A program made the translations under genes and the position numbers. Below are positions 33,870 through 45,570 of a DNA stretch of 64,000 nt, piece by piece. The DNA lies in contig CM041465.1 in the NCBI GenBank assembly GCA_023213395.1, positions 135,787,741 to 135,851,740 on the forward strand. Reading direction: 5' to 3'. A model generated the notes under the pieces. The model did not search any database. It was not told where the DNA came from and saw only the letters and a program-made list of their open reading frames with translations. This stretch comes from Cycas panzhihuaensis (taxonomy: Eukaryota > Cycadophyta). The number at the start of each line of letters is the position of its first letter. Within the stretch, counting starts at the first letter, position 1.

Positions 33870-34720
33870 TTGATTGAATCCATTAAGGAAGAGTACAATA
33901 CCTTAGTAAAAAATGATACTTAGGAGTTAGTAGATTTGGTACCAAGTAAAAATGCCATTAGAACCAAGTGGATTTATAAGACCAAATATAGATCAAATGG
34001 AATAATTGACAAGTACAAGGTAAGGTTAGTTGCTAAAGGATATGTATAAGGTAAAGGCATAGACTATAATGAGACTTTTACACTTATTATAAGACTTGAA
34101 ATAGTTCATCTAATAATGGCTCTAATTGTACAATAGAGTTGGATAGTTCAACAAATGGATATTAAGAGTACTTTCTTGAATGAGTATATAGAATAAGAAA
34201 TATATATCTAACAACCTAAAGGTTTTGAAGTAAAGAAGAAAAAGCACAAGGTCTATAAACTCAAGAAGGGCTTGTATGGATTCAAACAGGTACCTAGAGC
34301 TTGGTACTATAGGATTGATAAGTATTTTAGAGATAAAAAATTCTAAAGGAGTCAATCTAATTCTAAATTATATATAAAAATAGATGGACGATCAATATTA
34401 TTATGAGCTTATATAATAATGACCTTGCTTATATTAGGAATGGTCCTTATTTATCCCAAAAATTCAAAGAAAACATGTGTAAGGAATTTAAAATGACTGA
34501 TTTGGGACTTATGTGTTACTTCTTAAGCTTGAAAGTTTGGAAAGATTAAAATGGGATAATTTCCAAAAGGAAGTACACTTTGGACTTATTGCATAAGTAT
34601 AACATAAGTAATTATAAGGCACTTAGTACACTAGTCAAAGTTGGGATGACATTATCTAAGTATAAAGAATCAACATCAATTGACCCTACTCTCTACAAGT
34701 AATTGATTAGAAGTTTAATT
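33870..34720 (+). pseudogene. E reverse transcriptase
   Basis: Blocks in order: ELVDLVPSKNAIRTKWIYKT (about 33930), KYKVRLVAKGY (about 34012), GIDYNETFT (about 34060), QQMDIKSTFLNEYI (about 34150; the Asp of the copia 'Q.DV..AFL.G' block is kept), QPKGFEVKKKKHKVYKLKKG then LYGFKQVPRAWYY (about 34215-34305). The YVDD active-site block near 34420 is lost to decay. Stops at former Gln and Trp codons. Non-functional. Confidence 0.8.
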
Positions 34721-34729
34721 TACTTAAAT

Positions 34730-35345
34730 TCAACTTGACTAGACATTATGTATATAGTTAGTGTAGTTTCCAAGTTTATGCATGAGCCTAAGATGACACA
34801 TTGGAAAGCAATGAAAAGGATTCTCAGGTACTTAAATTGTATAATAGGTTATGGACTTCATTATAGATCATTAGGAGACTTCAGATTAATTGGTTATATA
34901 GACTCAGATTGGGTAGGATGTATAGATGATAGGAAATCTAGCTTAAGTTACACTTTTAATTGAGGTTCAATAGTAGTGGCTTAGTATTTAAAGAAATAGG
35001 CCACAGTTTCTATATCTATTGAAAAGGCAAAATGTAAAGCAGCAGTAGGAAGACCTTGTGAAATAGTTTAGCTAAGAAGATTACTCTAGGATTTGCAAGA
35101 AAAATAAGATGGTCCTACATAGATACTTTGTGATAATCAAAGCGCTATATAGATGACTCAAAATCTAATGTTTCATGGCAAAATAAAAGGCATCAAAACT
35201 CAATATCACTTCATCAAATAATTGGTTCAAGAAGGTGAGATTGAATTAAGCTATTATAACACAGAAGAATAGGTGGAAGATATATTCACTAATGCACTTG
35301 AACACATAAAGTTTAATAAATTTAGAGATAAGCTTGGACTCTACC
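34730..35345 (+). pseudogene. E RNase H
   Basis: Frame 34748-34963 reads MHEPKMTHWKAMKRILRYLN and GYIDSDWVGCIDDRKSSLSY, the copia RNase H 'H..A..RILRYL' and 'G..D.DWAG....R.S' blocks with the first catalytic Asp intact. ATVSISIEKAKCKA (about 35000), LCDNQSAI (about 35130) and the 'H.I..QYHFI..V..G.I' block (about 35185) follow. Interrupted by several stops. Confidence 0.8.
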
Positions 35346-35357
35346 CAAATGGGCATT

Positions 35358-35369
35358 ATGGAGGAGAAA
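35358..35369 (+). promoter_or_regulatory. E polypurine tract
   Basis: ATGGAGGAGAAA directly before the 3' LTR TG. Confidence 0.75.
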
Positions 35370-35650
35370 TGTTAGATAATATGCATTAGGGCTCATATCA
35401 ACACATGTTAGCTATGATGACATAGGGTTTAGTCTAACTAACTTAGATAACCTTATCAATATTTCAAGTGGATATTATAATAGTGTTTCTAAACACCAAC
35501 GGGTGGTAGATGCTAGATTCTCACTTAACTCCTATCTATAAATTTAAGGGGTCTGAAAATCCTCGTATTCATCAACACCACCATCATGCTGGATATTTAT
35601 TTCACCTTTTGTTGTAGTTTCCACTCCCTTTAACTCCCACAAATGCTCCA
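35370..35650 (+). repeat. E 3' LTR
   Basis: 281 bp, TGTTAGATAATATGC...GCTCCA, followed by AGTGG. Confidence 0.87.
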
Positions 35651-35655
35651 AGTGG

Positions 35656-38600
35656 CACCTTCTCTTTGGCATAAGAATGATCCTAATCTAAAAAGAACTA
35701 GCAGAAATAATTAATCACAACAAAAAATGCAATTATAACACTCTTTTAAATTGTATAAAAATAACAAAGAAACTAACCTAAAAAAGAGTTTATTAGGCCT
35801 ATGAGTTTAAGGACTTATAATAAATGTGAATTTCCACTCCATTCTAGCCTTTGTAAAGTGCATAATCATAAGTAGAAATGTAATGTAAAAAGAAAATGTA
35901 AATACTTTCTCTCTCTCTCTCTCTATCTCTCTCTATTATTCAAAGTCTTTTTCTTACAGATTAAACCAACTATATGTAAGATAAAGGGAGGAACAGGTAG
36001 GTTTGATAAACCTTCAATTAAATGTTCTCCTTGTTTTTTTTAATGAAATTAGAAATTAAGAAAGCACTTTTATGCCCTTTTATCTCTTAAAAAATAGAAT
36101 CTATGAGGTGGGGTTTAAAGGAGAAAACTTGGAGTATCACTCTAAAAGTTTTAATAAACCTTTTGGAAATATAAAGCCTTATAATTCTAATTCATCAAGG
36201 AAGCACAAAGCATAGTTAAAAGCATACATATATTCATAATTTTCTAAAGAAATTTTAGTAGCATTTTTACTTACCAAATTTATCTACAAACAAAAGAAGT
36301 TTTATTTATAATTTTAAATGCTTGAAAATGAGTTTAAAATAAAGTTTTTGAGGTCATATCTTTTAGTGATATTAAAGAAATTTGGACAGCACTTTGGATG
36401 TATAGCATGCACTATGAGTTAGTGGAAAGAGTGAGGGAGAAAGAAACTCCAACTAGCCTCCAAAGTCTTCAACCTACATAAAAATAAATTAAAGTGCTCC
36501 TCCACCTATTAGGTTAATGCACATGATAAAACTTTCAAATATAACAATAACAAAGAAACTATAAATTGAAATTAATGGTAAGCTTAAAATAATAGAGCCT
36601 CAAAATTGGTAAGGTTACCACTATATTCAAAGGTCAAAGGATACTACTTGGCCTTTATTCTCCTTGCAAGACACTCCCATCAAGAAATCAAAGTGAAGCA
36701 TTTAAGACATACAAAATAAAAACCAAGTAAAAAAGCATGAAAAAGTTGTAAAAAACTAAAGATGAAATAATAATTACAAATGGTAAAGGAATGTAAATAG
36801 TATGAGGGGTATTAGCCCACCTCCTAATCAAAGAGAAATGCTCATAGCATGTAACTCTGATCAAAGAGGTCTTTAACAATAATTTGATTTCAATCTCCAA
36901 GCCAAAGTTAGAAGCCAACAAATAAGTGTGAAGGAATATGGAATTCTATAAAATAATTGGCAACATTTTGGCAACATAACACTATAAATTTTTGCCTTAT
37001 ATTTGATGAAATTGGAGGGCTATATATTAGGAAAGGAGAGGGCCAAGGCCCATAGTTTGCCAAAAAACCATGGCCTAAAACCATGGATAAATAACCTATA
37101 GTTTTCTTGCTAATTTATGCCATAGCATGAATTAACCTTAGTTTGAATTAAACCCATGGGCATCTCATGGTTTTAATGATATTTAGTATATGGCCCATAG
37201 GGTGCCCTAAATACATGACCAACCATAGCTTACCTTTTTTTTTAAATGAGAATATTAATATAACAAAGTTTATAATGGTACCATAAATCTTGAAATTTCA
37301 TAGTACTATAGTGAACTTATAGTATGGCTAAAATCCCAAAAGTATGTGATATGTAAAAATTAGGGATAGACAAATAAAAATCATAAAGAGATGGAGAAAA
37401 ATACATAGAAAAATGATAATTTTAATGATAAAAATATCTAAAGGAGTAAAGTAACTAGGAAAATACTATAAAAAGAAGATGAAGAAGCCCAAGAAGTATC
37501 TGTAAAGATACTTGAACATTATTCTATAGTCCATCAAGCTCAGGTGGATAACTTTCTGTCTATTGACCATGGGTAAAACCATTATTTATTGAATAAATAG
37601 ACATCCATCTACCAAAATAATAGGTAAATATTAGTACATACTTATAAGAAGTCAAAAACTAAACTAAACTAAATTGAAATAAAAGATAAGAAGCACATAC
37701 GTTGGCTTACTAGTTAGTGAGATGACTATGCACTTCCCAGGTTGTGGGAAACAATTACCTCCTTAGTAGTGGAATCTCTTTATACATGTATTAAAAGACA
37801 CTAAATATTATCAATAATAACCTATATAGATTGCTCATATGCCTACAAAAATAAAAAGGGAAGTTAGTCTTCTATGGTTTAGCCTCCTTGGTAGGTGTTT
37901 AGAGAATGTTTCCCCTAGTTTAACCTCATTGGTAAGAACTTTTAAGGTGTGACAAATAGGGTGGAGATTGTCTTTGTAGTCCAATTCAACCATGAATAAC
38001 TCAAAAGGTAAAACAAAACCTAAATGAACATGAAAGGGTCATCTAGTTCATCCTCTTTAGTGACTATTTTCAAAGTAATCTTAGGCACCTAAGGGGTTTC
38101 CTTAATGTCTAGCGATATGGATTTAGAAGCTAATGATTTAGGGTTAGAAGTTAGGGTTTCCTAAGCTCAAAATATTGAAATTTAGGCTTGGAAGTCAAGG
38201 GTTATTATGTTAATTTAGCCTCATCAATGAGTGCCCTTTAGAGGGGTAATTATTTAAACTCATCTCAAAGTTAAATTTTTACTTTAGTCATATGAGGGAT
38301 AGCCTCGAATGTTAGAGGTATGGACTCAAAAGTCAATAGTGATCATCATAGATTAACACCATTAACGATTATTTTTTAGAGGTAGAAGTTGTTTAGGCTC
38401 ATCCAAAGGTCATGCTTTTAGTTTTTTATTTTATAATAATTATTAAATTTTTAATTATTTTTATGAAACAACAAAATGGAGAAAAGAGAGACTTAAAATA
38501 GATTTAGTCAAGGAAAGATCTCATTGGAAAATAATATTAGGAATTATTCATATTAGAAGACCACAATGGTAATGATATCTATAAATTAGATAATAATTTA

Positions 38601-39043
38601 GAGTTGGTTTTCATTTAGATTCTTAATGGAGTGGCTTTTTATTTGGTTATTTTATATTTTTAATTTGTTTTCGCTGATGATTTTTTAAAAAGCAAACAAA
38701 GTAAGGAAAGGAAATGAAATCTAAATAATGTAATTAAAAAAGAACCAAACTAAGGATGACACTAGGAGATTTCACCTTTTGGACAACTATAATTAGGTTG
38801 ATATTTACATATTTATAAGGTAGTTTAAGCTTGTATTAGAGTGCTAAGTAGTTTACCCTCATTTCAAAGTAAGGGTTCCAATTTAAACTCATAATTGAGA
38901 ATTAAGTAGTTTATCCTCATTTTAGAGACTTGATAAGAATTAAAGAGAAATCTAGCTCATATACTTAACTTTACTGAAGGGCTCAAAAGGCTTGAGAAGA
39001 AATGTCCACTCATAGTGAGTGATACTTGAGAATGAAAGTTATA
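35656..39043. other. Unassigned AT-rich sequence
   Basis: No coding motif on either strand. It contains an imperfect (CT)n microsatellite at 35907-35935. A cluster of short inverted words around CCATGG and GGCCCATAG at about 37030-37200 could be a worn fold-back element. Loosely repeated TTTA(A/C)(A/C)CTCAT phrases occur between 38240 and 38930. Confidence 0.3.
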
Positions 39044-39352
39044 TATTAAGGAACTTTCAAAGGTTAATGATATAAGAGCATCTAATAACATGGAGAAGAT
39101 TGATGCTAAAGTCACAATTATGTGATTAAGGAAGAAAAAATTAAGAAACATTATTAATTCATGTATATAAGCCTTATATCTCTATCAATAGATTCAGAGG
39201 TCCCATGGTTCACCAATAGGATGCTAATGTTAGCAACCATTTTTACTTATATAAGGCTAAGCAAATGTAAAAGGAGCTATTATGCTATCTTGTTGTCTTT
39301 TAAGATCATATGAGAGTATATCTTATCTTTTAGTGATTATTAAGCTTTCTTC
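39044..39352 (+). repeat. G2 5' LTR
   Basis: Matches 57053-57360 through most of its length, including the TATA-like GCTTATATAAGGC (about 39249) and the TTTTAGTGATTATTAAGCTT end. It begins TATTAAGG, a likely TG-to-TA decay. Confidence 0.75.
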
Positions 39353-39926
39353 TAGGGTTTCCCTTTCTTACCTAGGTTAAGAAACTTATTGGCTATTAAA
39401 ATCTTGTAGTGCAGTGGTTAGCAATTAGTGCCATGAAGCTACCTATCATGAACCCTTGCAAAAGGATTTATTAATAGGCCTATGAGATCAAGCACTCCCA
39501 TTATTAGAACTGGTAGACTCTCCTATTTAATGCTTATTTCTCTCTAAAATGGCCCCAAATGACTAAATGATCTACTATTAGAAAGCAAATACAAGTTCCT
39601 AAAATTAACAATAAGATAAATATGAAATTTATTATTAAAATTACCAAATGAGTTTGTCAATTGTACTGGAGCAAATCTTGAGAGCCTCATCTTCAAGAAT
39701 GTAGCTAAGATCAGTCATCCTAAATAATTGGCACACCTTAAATATTATCAAATTAGGGTTCAAATAAGCTCATTTAGCATCAAGTCATCTTCGATTTTGG
39801 TCTCCTATCTAAACCTTCAACATTCTTAAAGTTCACTTTTACTTCAAAGTCCATATCAGAATCTATATCTTGCCTAGTTCAAGTTTAACCTATTAGTACT
39901 TGAGTTCTATAACTAGATTTCCTTAG

Positions 39927-39930
<4 letters not shown>

Positions 39931-39972
<42 letters not shown>
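39931..39972 (+). repeat. (TC)21 microsatellite
   Basis: An uninterrupted 42-bp run, inside the reduced G2 interior just before integrase. Confidence 0.95.
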
Positions 39973-39975
<3 letters not shown>

Positions 39976-40079
39976 AAATAAAATAAAAGTCCATCATCTG
40001 TACATATATCTTAGAACATAAAGCATACTAATGAAATAAGGTAGAGACTAACATCCAACCTAACCTCCTTTAATCTTTA

Positions 40080-40992
40080 AAAAGTATCTAAGGTAAATGG
40101 TGAGACATTACCATGGATTTGATTAATGGGATACTATTATCTATAATATATGACTATATTTGGATCATCATTAATTACTTAAACTAGTATGATCATTTCT
40201 TACCAATTCATACAACTTACAAAGCTCCATAACTGACTGATCTCTATGTCTAATATATCTTTTACCTTCACGGCATTTCATTTATAATCACATCTTACCA
40301 AGATCTAAAATTCATGAACACATTTTAGTAAGAGTTTTTTTGGGCATTTGGAACCTCTTTTAACATGGGCTCATCGTATCATCCACAAACAAATGGAAAA
40401 TTAGAGGTACTCAATAAAACATTAAAAATGTACTAACATTGCTTTATATTAAATCATCAAAACTGTTGGACTTCTTGGCTGGCATTATTGAAATATTGAT
40501 ATAACTATTTCCATCAATCTTCCATTAGGATAACCCTCTTTATGGTTGTTTATAAATATCCCCCACTATCACACCATGCATTGGTGACTAATCTTCAAAC
40601 CATATGAGCACAACAAAAACTTCTAGACATGGATCAAATTTTATACTCTCTTAAGCAAAACTTGATAATTGTAAAAAAATGAATGAAGTAATTGGTTAAC
40701 TACCATTGGTTCAAGAGAGTATTTATTGTGGGTAATTTAGTCGTTCTTTGTCTCCAAACTTACAAGTAATAATCCCTCTACCATAAGAAATCCCACAAAC
40801 TATGCCCTTACTATTATGGTCCCTACAATGTTCTTTTAAGAATTGGTGAAGTAGCTTATGCTTTAGACCTTCCTCCTAACTCCAAAATCCATAATGTCTT
40901 CCATGTGTCCTACTCAAATAAATACCTTAGAAAATTTTCATCCCTCAAACAACCCTACCCATCCTCTGTGAAGAAGAATTCTTCACGATTCC
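40080..40992 (+). pseudogene. G2 integrase
   Basis: The core start near 40108 aligns with the MDFI motif of G1, and the next block reads SFLTNSYNLQSS. FITIL-like and KFMNTF-type sequence follows (about 40285-40330). SYHPQTNGKLEVLNKTL (about 40375-40425) keeps the catalytic Glu region. NPLYGCL (about 40530) is the 'PF...YG' block. The C-terminal GPYNVLLRIGEVAYALDLPPNSKIHNVFHVS-like region (about 40820-40910) is the usual gypsy end. Stops and shifts occur throughout. Broken at 40992 by T. Confidence 0.7.
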
Positions 40993-43619
40993 TGAAATGT
41001 GTCTACGGGGTGGTCTTCTATGTTTAGTAACATATGGCTAACTAAGATGTAGTCGATCTATAAGTGGGATATAACGGTAAGAAAAACACCATGCAGGGCG
41101 TCCGTGCACCGGAGTGTGGATTCGGGACCTACAAATGGTGCCCAATTACCTTTGGGCAATCTTTGGAGAAGGACGCAAGGCAAGGCCTTAGGTCGTCCCA
41201 AAAGAAGAGGCCCTCCTACACCTTGGATGGCCAGGAAGAGGAAGAGGGACCCTAAAGAGTCGTGCCTTCTCAAGAGAGGGAGGAGGCAGCATGTAAGAAA
41301 ATATGTGTAGTACAGTGTCCTACATGTGGGCTAACTGGGGAAGTAAGGAATGGATGATTCACGCCCAAAAACCTACCTACACGTGATATAAATAACTATA
41401 AACGAAAGAGACACATAAATGCAAGGATGAGTTCTTTTTCCCTTTTTCGTTTCCTATGTATTTTAGCATGCAAACATATGCATAAAAGAAAACACTACAA
41501 GAAAGGACAAAAAAGAAGAAGAATACCTAGAAATATAGTGCAGTTGGAGTGTTGCGACCTTCGATTCTTTGCGCGCTCTCCCGCTCAAACTTGTCATGCA
41601 GGTGAGAGACTAGCTGACGACAGTTGCCATAAGTGGTCAAGGGGCTACCTTACCTTCTCCAAATGTGCAAAAAATAAAGCAACATAAAGAATGGTAAAAG
41701 GAAACAAAGAAATACTACTAACAAGAGACTAACTTGTCAAGAAGTTCACCTCATGTGTATTTCTATTACCGTAAAGTCTGCCAATCATAACACAAGAGTT
41801 TCTCCCTCCTAGAAGAGGGGATGCCGAATATACCTAATATATGTATATGTAAATACAAAAACTGATAACAAATCAAGTCAAAGAAATGTTGCACACTACT
41901 CTAAAACTCTAAGCAAAACTCAAATAAGCAGCAGCACTAAACGGTATCCAAAATGAAGAAGTTAGCCTTAGAATGGCCAACTCACTCATAGGTATCTCCA
42001 CGTAGCCTTGAGGGAGGGAAAAATAAAGTGTACTAGTTGTATGGGATAGCAAACAAGAGAGGAAATAGACCAACAAAATGATATACAAGCAAACCCAAGA
42101 GACGAAGTGTTATGGATAACAAATCATCAAGTTGGGATGAGCTAAGGGTCACAGACCAACTGGGAAGGGTTTTGGGGCTTATGTGGTGCCCAAAACCTGT
42201 AAGTGCAGGCCTGAAACTAGCATGACAAGGGGCTACCAATGCTATTTCAGATCTAGAAACAAGCTCTCAAAATCCCTGGCCCAGCTCTAAGGGAGGCATG
42301 AGGTGAAAGAGGAAGGAAGGGAAGGGTTTGGACCCTTGGTGAGAAGGCCAACAAGGGGACTAATCCTACCTTTCTCCCTTCACCTGTCCTTGTGTAACCC
42401 TCTTGCACAGCCACCTTGAAGTAAACTTGTAGGAAATGAGAGGGGGAGCACTGTAAAATAGGGAGCAATAGGCAAGCTCCTATGGGATGCAAAGCCAAGA
42501 GCAAAAAATAACTGAAAATTGTTCATAAAAGGAAGGAGAAAAACATGAATCTTAGAGAAACATTCAAGAGGTACCTTGTAGCAGGAAGAAAGAGCTTGTT
42601 CCTACCAGAAATTAGGAGGAGAAGCCTGTGTTTGATAGGCTTTTTAGGCCTAGGTTGAAGAGGAGGCAAACGTGGGAGCACAACTGAGATCTTGGAACTT
42701 TGGAGCTTGTTTTGTTAAGTTGCTGTGAGTATTCCTTTCTCCACAATGTAAACCTACAAAAAGAGAGCCTGAGCTGCTAGAGCAGGGCCTGAGATGCAAC
42801 GGGTATCCCTGTGGAAGGACCACTAGAGCCAAAGAGCAGATCTTCTAACAGTCCTGGAGAAAGAGCTAGAGTAGTGCCAAAAAAATGAATAGAGAAGAGA
42901 CCCAAATGACTTACCTTTTGGGTTTTATATTCCTCTTAACCCTAAACGAACATTTAGGATTATGGGGGGATGAGTATGCGTGGATGCTACATGGCAGTTC
43001 TGTGAAAAGAGTAGGAACTACCACGACTGTTTAAAAAAAATATAATTTTAACCAGTCGCACTGCAGCAAACTTCGCGATACCGCGGTAAAATTCACGGTG
43101 CCACTAAATTTATAGCAGTGCGAGCCTAACAGTTAAAATTGGGGCAGAAATAGGGCCTAAATCTAAATAGAGGGTATGTTGAGGCTGGGCAGGTTGGGAA
43201 TTCTTGCCTAGGTGGCTGACAGGTGGCCAAAAGAGAGAAACATGTCTCAACGAGGGTCCTATCACATTTAGAAAGGGAATCAAAGTAGAGACAGGATTGT
43301 TGTCATGGACGAGACGTGACCAACTATGGTGCTCGAGGAGCTGTGGAGATATTGTGGGCGGCTGAGTACCATATGGAGTGCATGACTCACTGAGGAGTGC
43401 CCCCACGGTGGGTCGTCATAGGCTGAGTGGTGTGCGGCAGGCACAAGCAATATGATCAGGCAAGAAAGCAATGCGATCACACAAATGATAGGCAAGCATG
43501 TGTTAAGCAATACACTAAGTAAACTCAACCAAGCAAAAGTGAGGATGGAAGCGAGAAGCATATACCTAAGCTTACCTGAGTTGACTCATCCCAAATCCAT
43601 TCCCAGTAGCCAGGAAACA
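40993..43619 (-). repeat. T 3' LTR (2627 bp)
   Basis: Homologous to 54914-56870 from end to end, except for about 650 bp (roughly 42443-43108) missing from the other copy. A sample of the first 150 bp shows roughly 10-15% differences, mostly transitions. Several short open frames are mirrored in the other LTR and shifted by substitutions; I see no conserved protein. A CGCGATACCGCGGT segment (about 43076) lies in the extra part. Confidence 0.88.
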
Positions 43620-43634
43620 CTGCCCCCTTGGCAG
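43620..43634 (-). promoter_or_regulatory. T polypurine tract inside an inverted repeat
   Basis: On the minus strand CTGCC-AAGGG-GGCAG directly precedes the 3' LTR (TGTTTCC). AAGGGGG is the plausible plus-strand primer; the 5-bp arms could pair. Confidence 0.7.
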
Positions 43635-43982
43635 TAGAGCCTCACTGCTCAGAAGCATGGTGTGATGGTGAATGTTGGCAACCAAAAACTGTTAGTAGCA
43701 TATATGTATATATATAAATAAATTATGAACAACATATGGACCAAGGATGTTAGCGAGTGATGTGGCAGAATATGTGGATAAGGGAGATGAGATGAGGACA
43801 ACATAGGGGCTGCCTATGTATCGTCTAAAAGTCGACCTAGAAATGAAGGAAATGGAAAAAAGAGGGGGATGCCCCCGTTGCTAAAATGCAGTGAGTGATG
43901 TAAGGGCACCCAACAGATTAAACAAGCAAACTGGAAGAAAGGCGACCAGAGACTTGAGCAACAGGTTGGCCAAGCAAGTCTC

Positions 43983-44606
43983 TCAAAGGCGGTCGCTAAG
44001 AAGAAGGAGGCGATGCTCAAGGATGAGGTGAACGAGGCTGTCCACCTCAGCATTGAGGGCCCAGGGGATATGGCAATCATCGACGAATTGGAAATGAGCC
44101 AATAGTGACCTTGCGGTCGATGCCAAGGCTCTCAAGTGTGGGCACCACACCTAGTAAACCTGGGTGAGATGAGACACCACCACTTGGGAGTCACAAAGAA
44201 GGATGATGGGTCCATGATGGAAATGCCATGCATCAGTGAGGGCTTCAATAATGGCCATGTACTCGGCTTCATTATTGGTTATCTTAGGAAGGAAGATTCT
44301 AGAGTGTAGATAGTCATGCCCAGAAGAGTCACGGAGTATCCACACGGTGGAGGAAGGGCCAGGATTGCCGTTGCTTCTGCCATCAGTAAAAATGAAAAGA
44401 GCCATGAACACGATGATGACTTCTCTGAAAGAAGTACAATGTAACCAATGAAAGAGGCGAGGAGAGGATTCTGTATCACTAGTAATGGTGGCCGTAAAGG
44501 GGTACGAAGGCCTAACAATGAGGTGACCCAAAAGTAGGGAAGAAAATGGCGAAAAGGGGGCCCAGGGCACCCAAAATGGCTTAAGGGAGCATAAAGCGGC
44601 ACCCAA
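43983..44606 (-). pseudogene. T archaeal-type RNase H (aRNH), downstream of integrase
   Basis: The minus-strand frame contains FIFTDGRSNGNPGPSS (about 44396), ITNNEAEYMAIIEALTDA (about 44300), ILLCDSQVVVSHL (about 44205) and, after one TAG at 44151-44153, CHIPWALNAEVDSL (about 44050), ending at TGA 43983-43985. These are the four conserved blocks of the RNase H type found as a second copy in Tat elements, with the D-E-D-D acidic set present. Such enzymes cut RNA in RNA-DNA hybrids. Residues 1-70 have no recognisable motif, and the start is uncertain: another frame opens at 44773. It diverges from the antisense gene starting at 45571. Only the single in-frame stop disrupts the domain itself. 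Confidence 0.75.
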
Positions 44607-44773
44607 CCGGAAGGGACATTCCCTATGGGAGTGCCAAGAGCAAAAACGTGTGGTGAAAATGAGTCTAGAGTGGCGAAATGAGCCAAACGAGTATAAACTT
44701 GGGCATGGACGGGAGTGGCATGCAAAATAAGATAAGGGGGGGCTTCAGTAGGATGAGCTATCCGGGGCGCCAT

Positions 44774-45570
44774 TAATGCACTGAGAGAAACAGGTCAAAA
44801 GGAAGCCATGCCGATCGAAAAGAGAACTGGGCCAGAAGGTAATGCTGACTAGGGCAAAAATATGGTCTAGAAGGCTACCTCACAGGCAAAAAAGGAAGAA
44901 GTACTCAGCGGGGCCCCGCCTATAGAAGGAAAAGTCGAATGAAAAAGGTTTCATTATCATAAGCTCTTGTACGAAATCCAGAGCTCGTTCCTCACATAGC
45001 GAAGCACTACCCCACTTCCGAGACACGTAGCGAGAGATCCGACCATTGGATCGAGATGAGGAGGCAACTAGAGTGACAGGGGGGTTGAGATGACGATTGC
45101 ACTACTAGATCCAGTGAGTGGATTACCAAACCCAACCCAAAATCATAAATTAAGATTTAATGCTTTTTTATGTAGTTTTTGGCCCCATAAGAGCGAGAAG
45201 CCACCTCCCAGGGGTCCGAATTGGACTTGGAGAGGGGCGAGATGAGGGAATTAGGCAGTCCTGGTCCCGGTGGACCCAATTGTGGCCCACCCGGAGGAAA
45301 TAATTTTGGTTTTTGGGGGCTAGGAACCCCCCCCTTTAAGGGGGTGACATTCACACCACGGTAAAGATCGCAATGCTGTGATCTTTTCCACAGGGTGATC
45401 ACCTGGCTCTGCCTAAATTCTGCAATACCGCAGAATTTAGTGTAGTGCAGGGTTAGGATCTTGGAAAAAGGAAAGGGGACCCTAAGGGGTCCCAAATCTG
45501 GACCAAATGATGCCAAGAGAGGGTTTAGAGAAACTAGGAGTAAGTCCTGGCTGTAGACTAACATGTTTGG
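44774..45570. other. Divergent intergenic region of T with palindromes
   Basis: About 800 bp between the start regions of the leftward aRNH and the rightward PMD-like gene. It holds a perfect 12-bp palindrome GCGGGGCCCCGC (44908-44919, next to CTATAGG on the minus strand), CCCCCTTTAAGGGGG (45330-45344), and an 11-bp stem CTAAATTCTGC/GCAGAATTTAG (45413-45423, 45430-45440). A minus-strand open frame (45157-45564) crosses it but is Pro/Ser-rich with no motif; I do not call it a gene. Confidence 0.5.

Larger units (their letters stand above)
29971..35650 (+). mobile_element. E: Ty1/copia element, 5680 bp, decayed
   Basis: LTRs 29971-30223 and 35370-35650 flanked by the perfect 5-bp duplication AGTGG (29966-29970, 35651-35655). 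Order: primer site, 1.9-kb leader, gag, protease, truncated integrase, reverse transcriptase, RNase H, purine tract. The integrase-before-RT order defines Ty1/copia. All domains contain stops, predominantly TAG/TAA where Gln or Trp is expected. Confidence 0.9.

Noticed and set aside
39931-39972. (TC)21 run as a possible functional pyrimidine tract
   Set aside because: A perfect dinucleotide microsatellite; nothing links it to a gene.
41058-43637. Many 60-98 codon frames in the T 3' LTR
   Set aside because: Homologous frames in the other LTR differ in length and frame; no motif; treated as LTR sequence.
44279-44773. 164-codon minus-strand frame overlapping the aRNH
   Set aside because: It carries no RNase H motif; the catalytic blocks are in the frame starting at 44606. 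Its first 60 codons might be an upstream part of the same gene, but I cannot support that.
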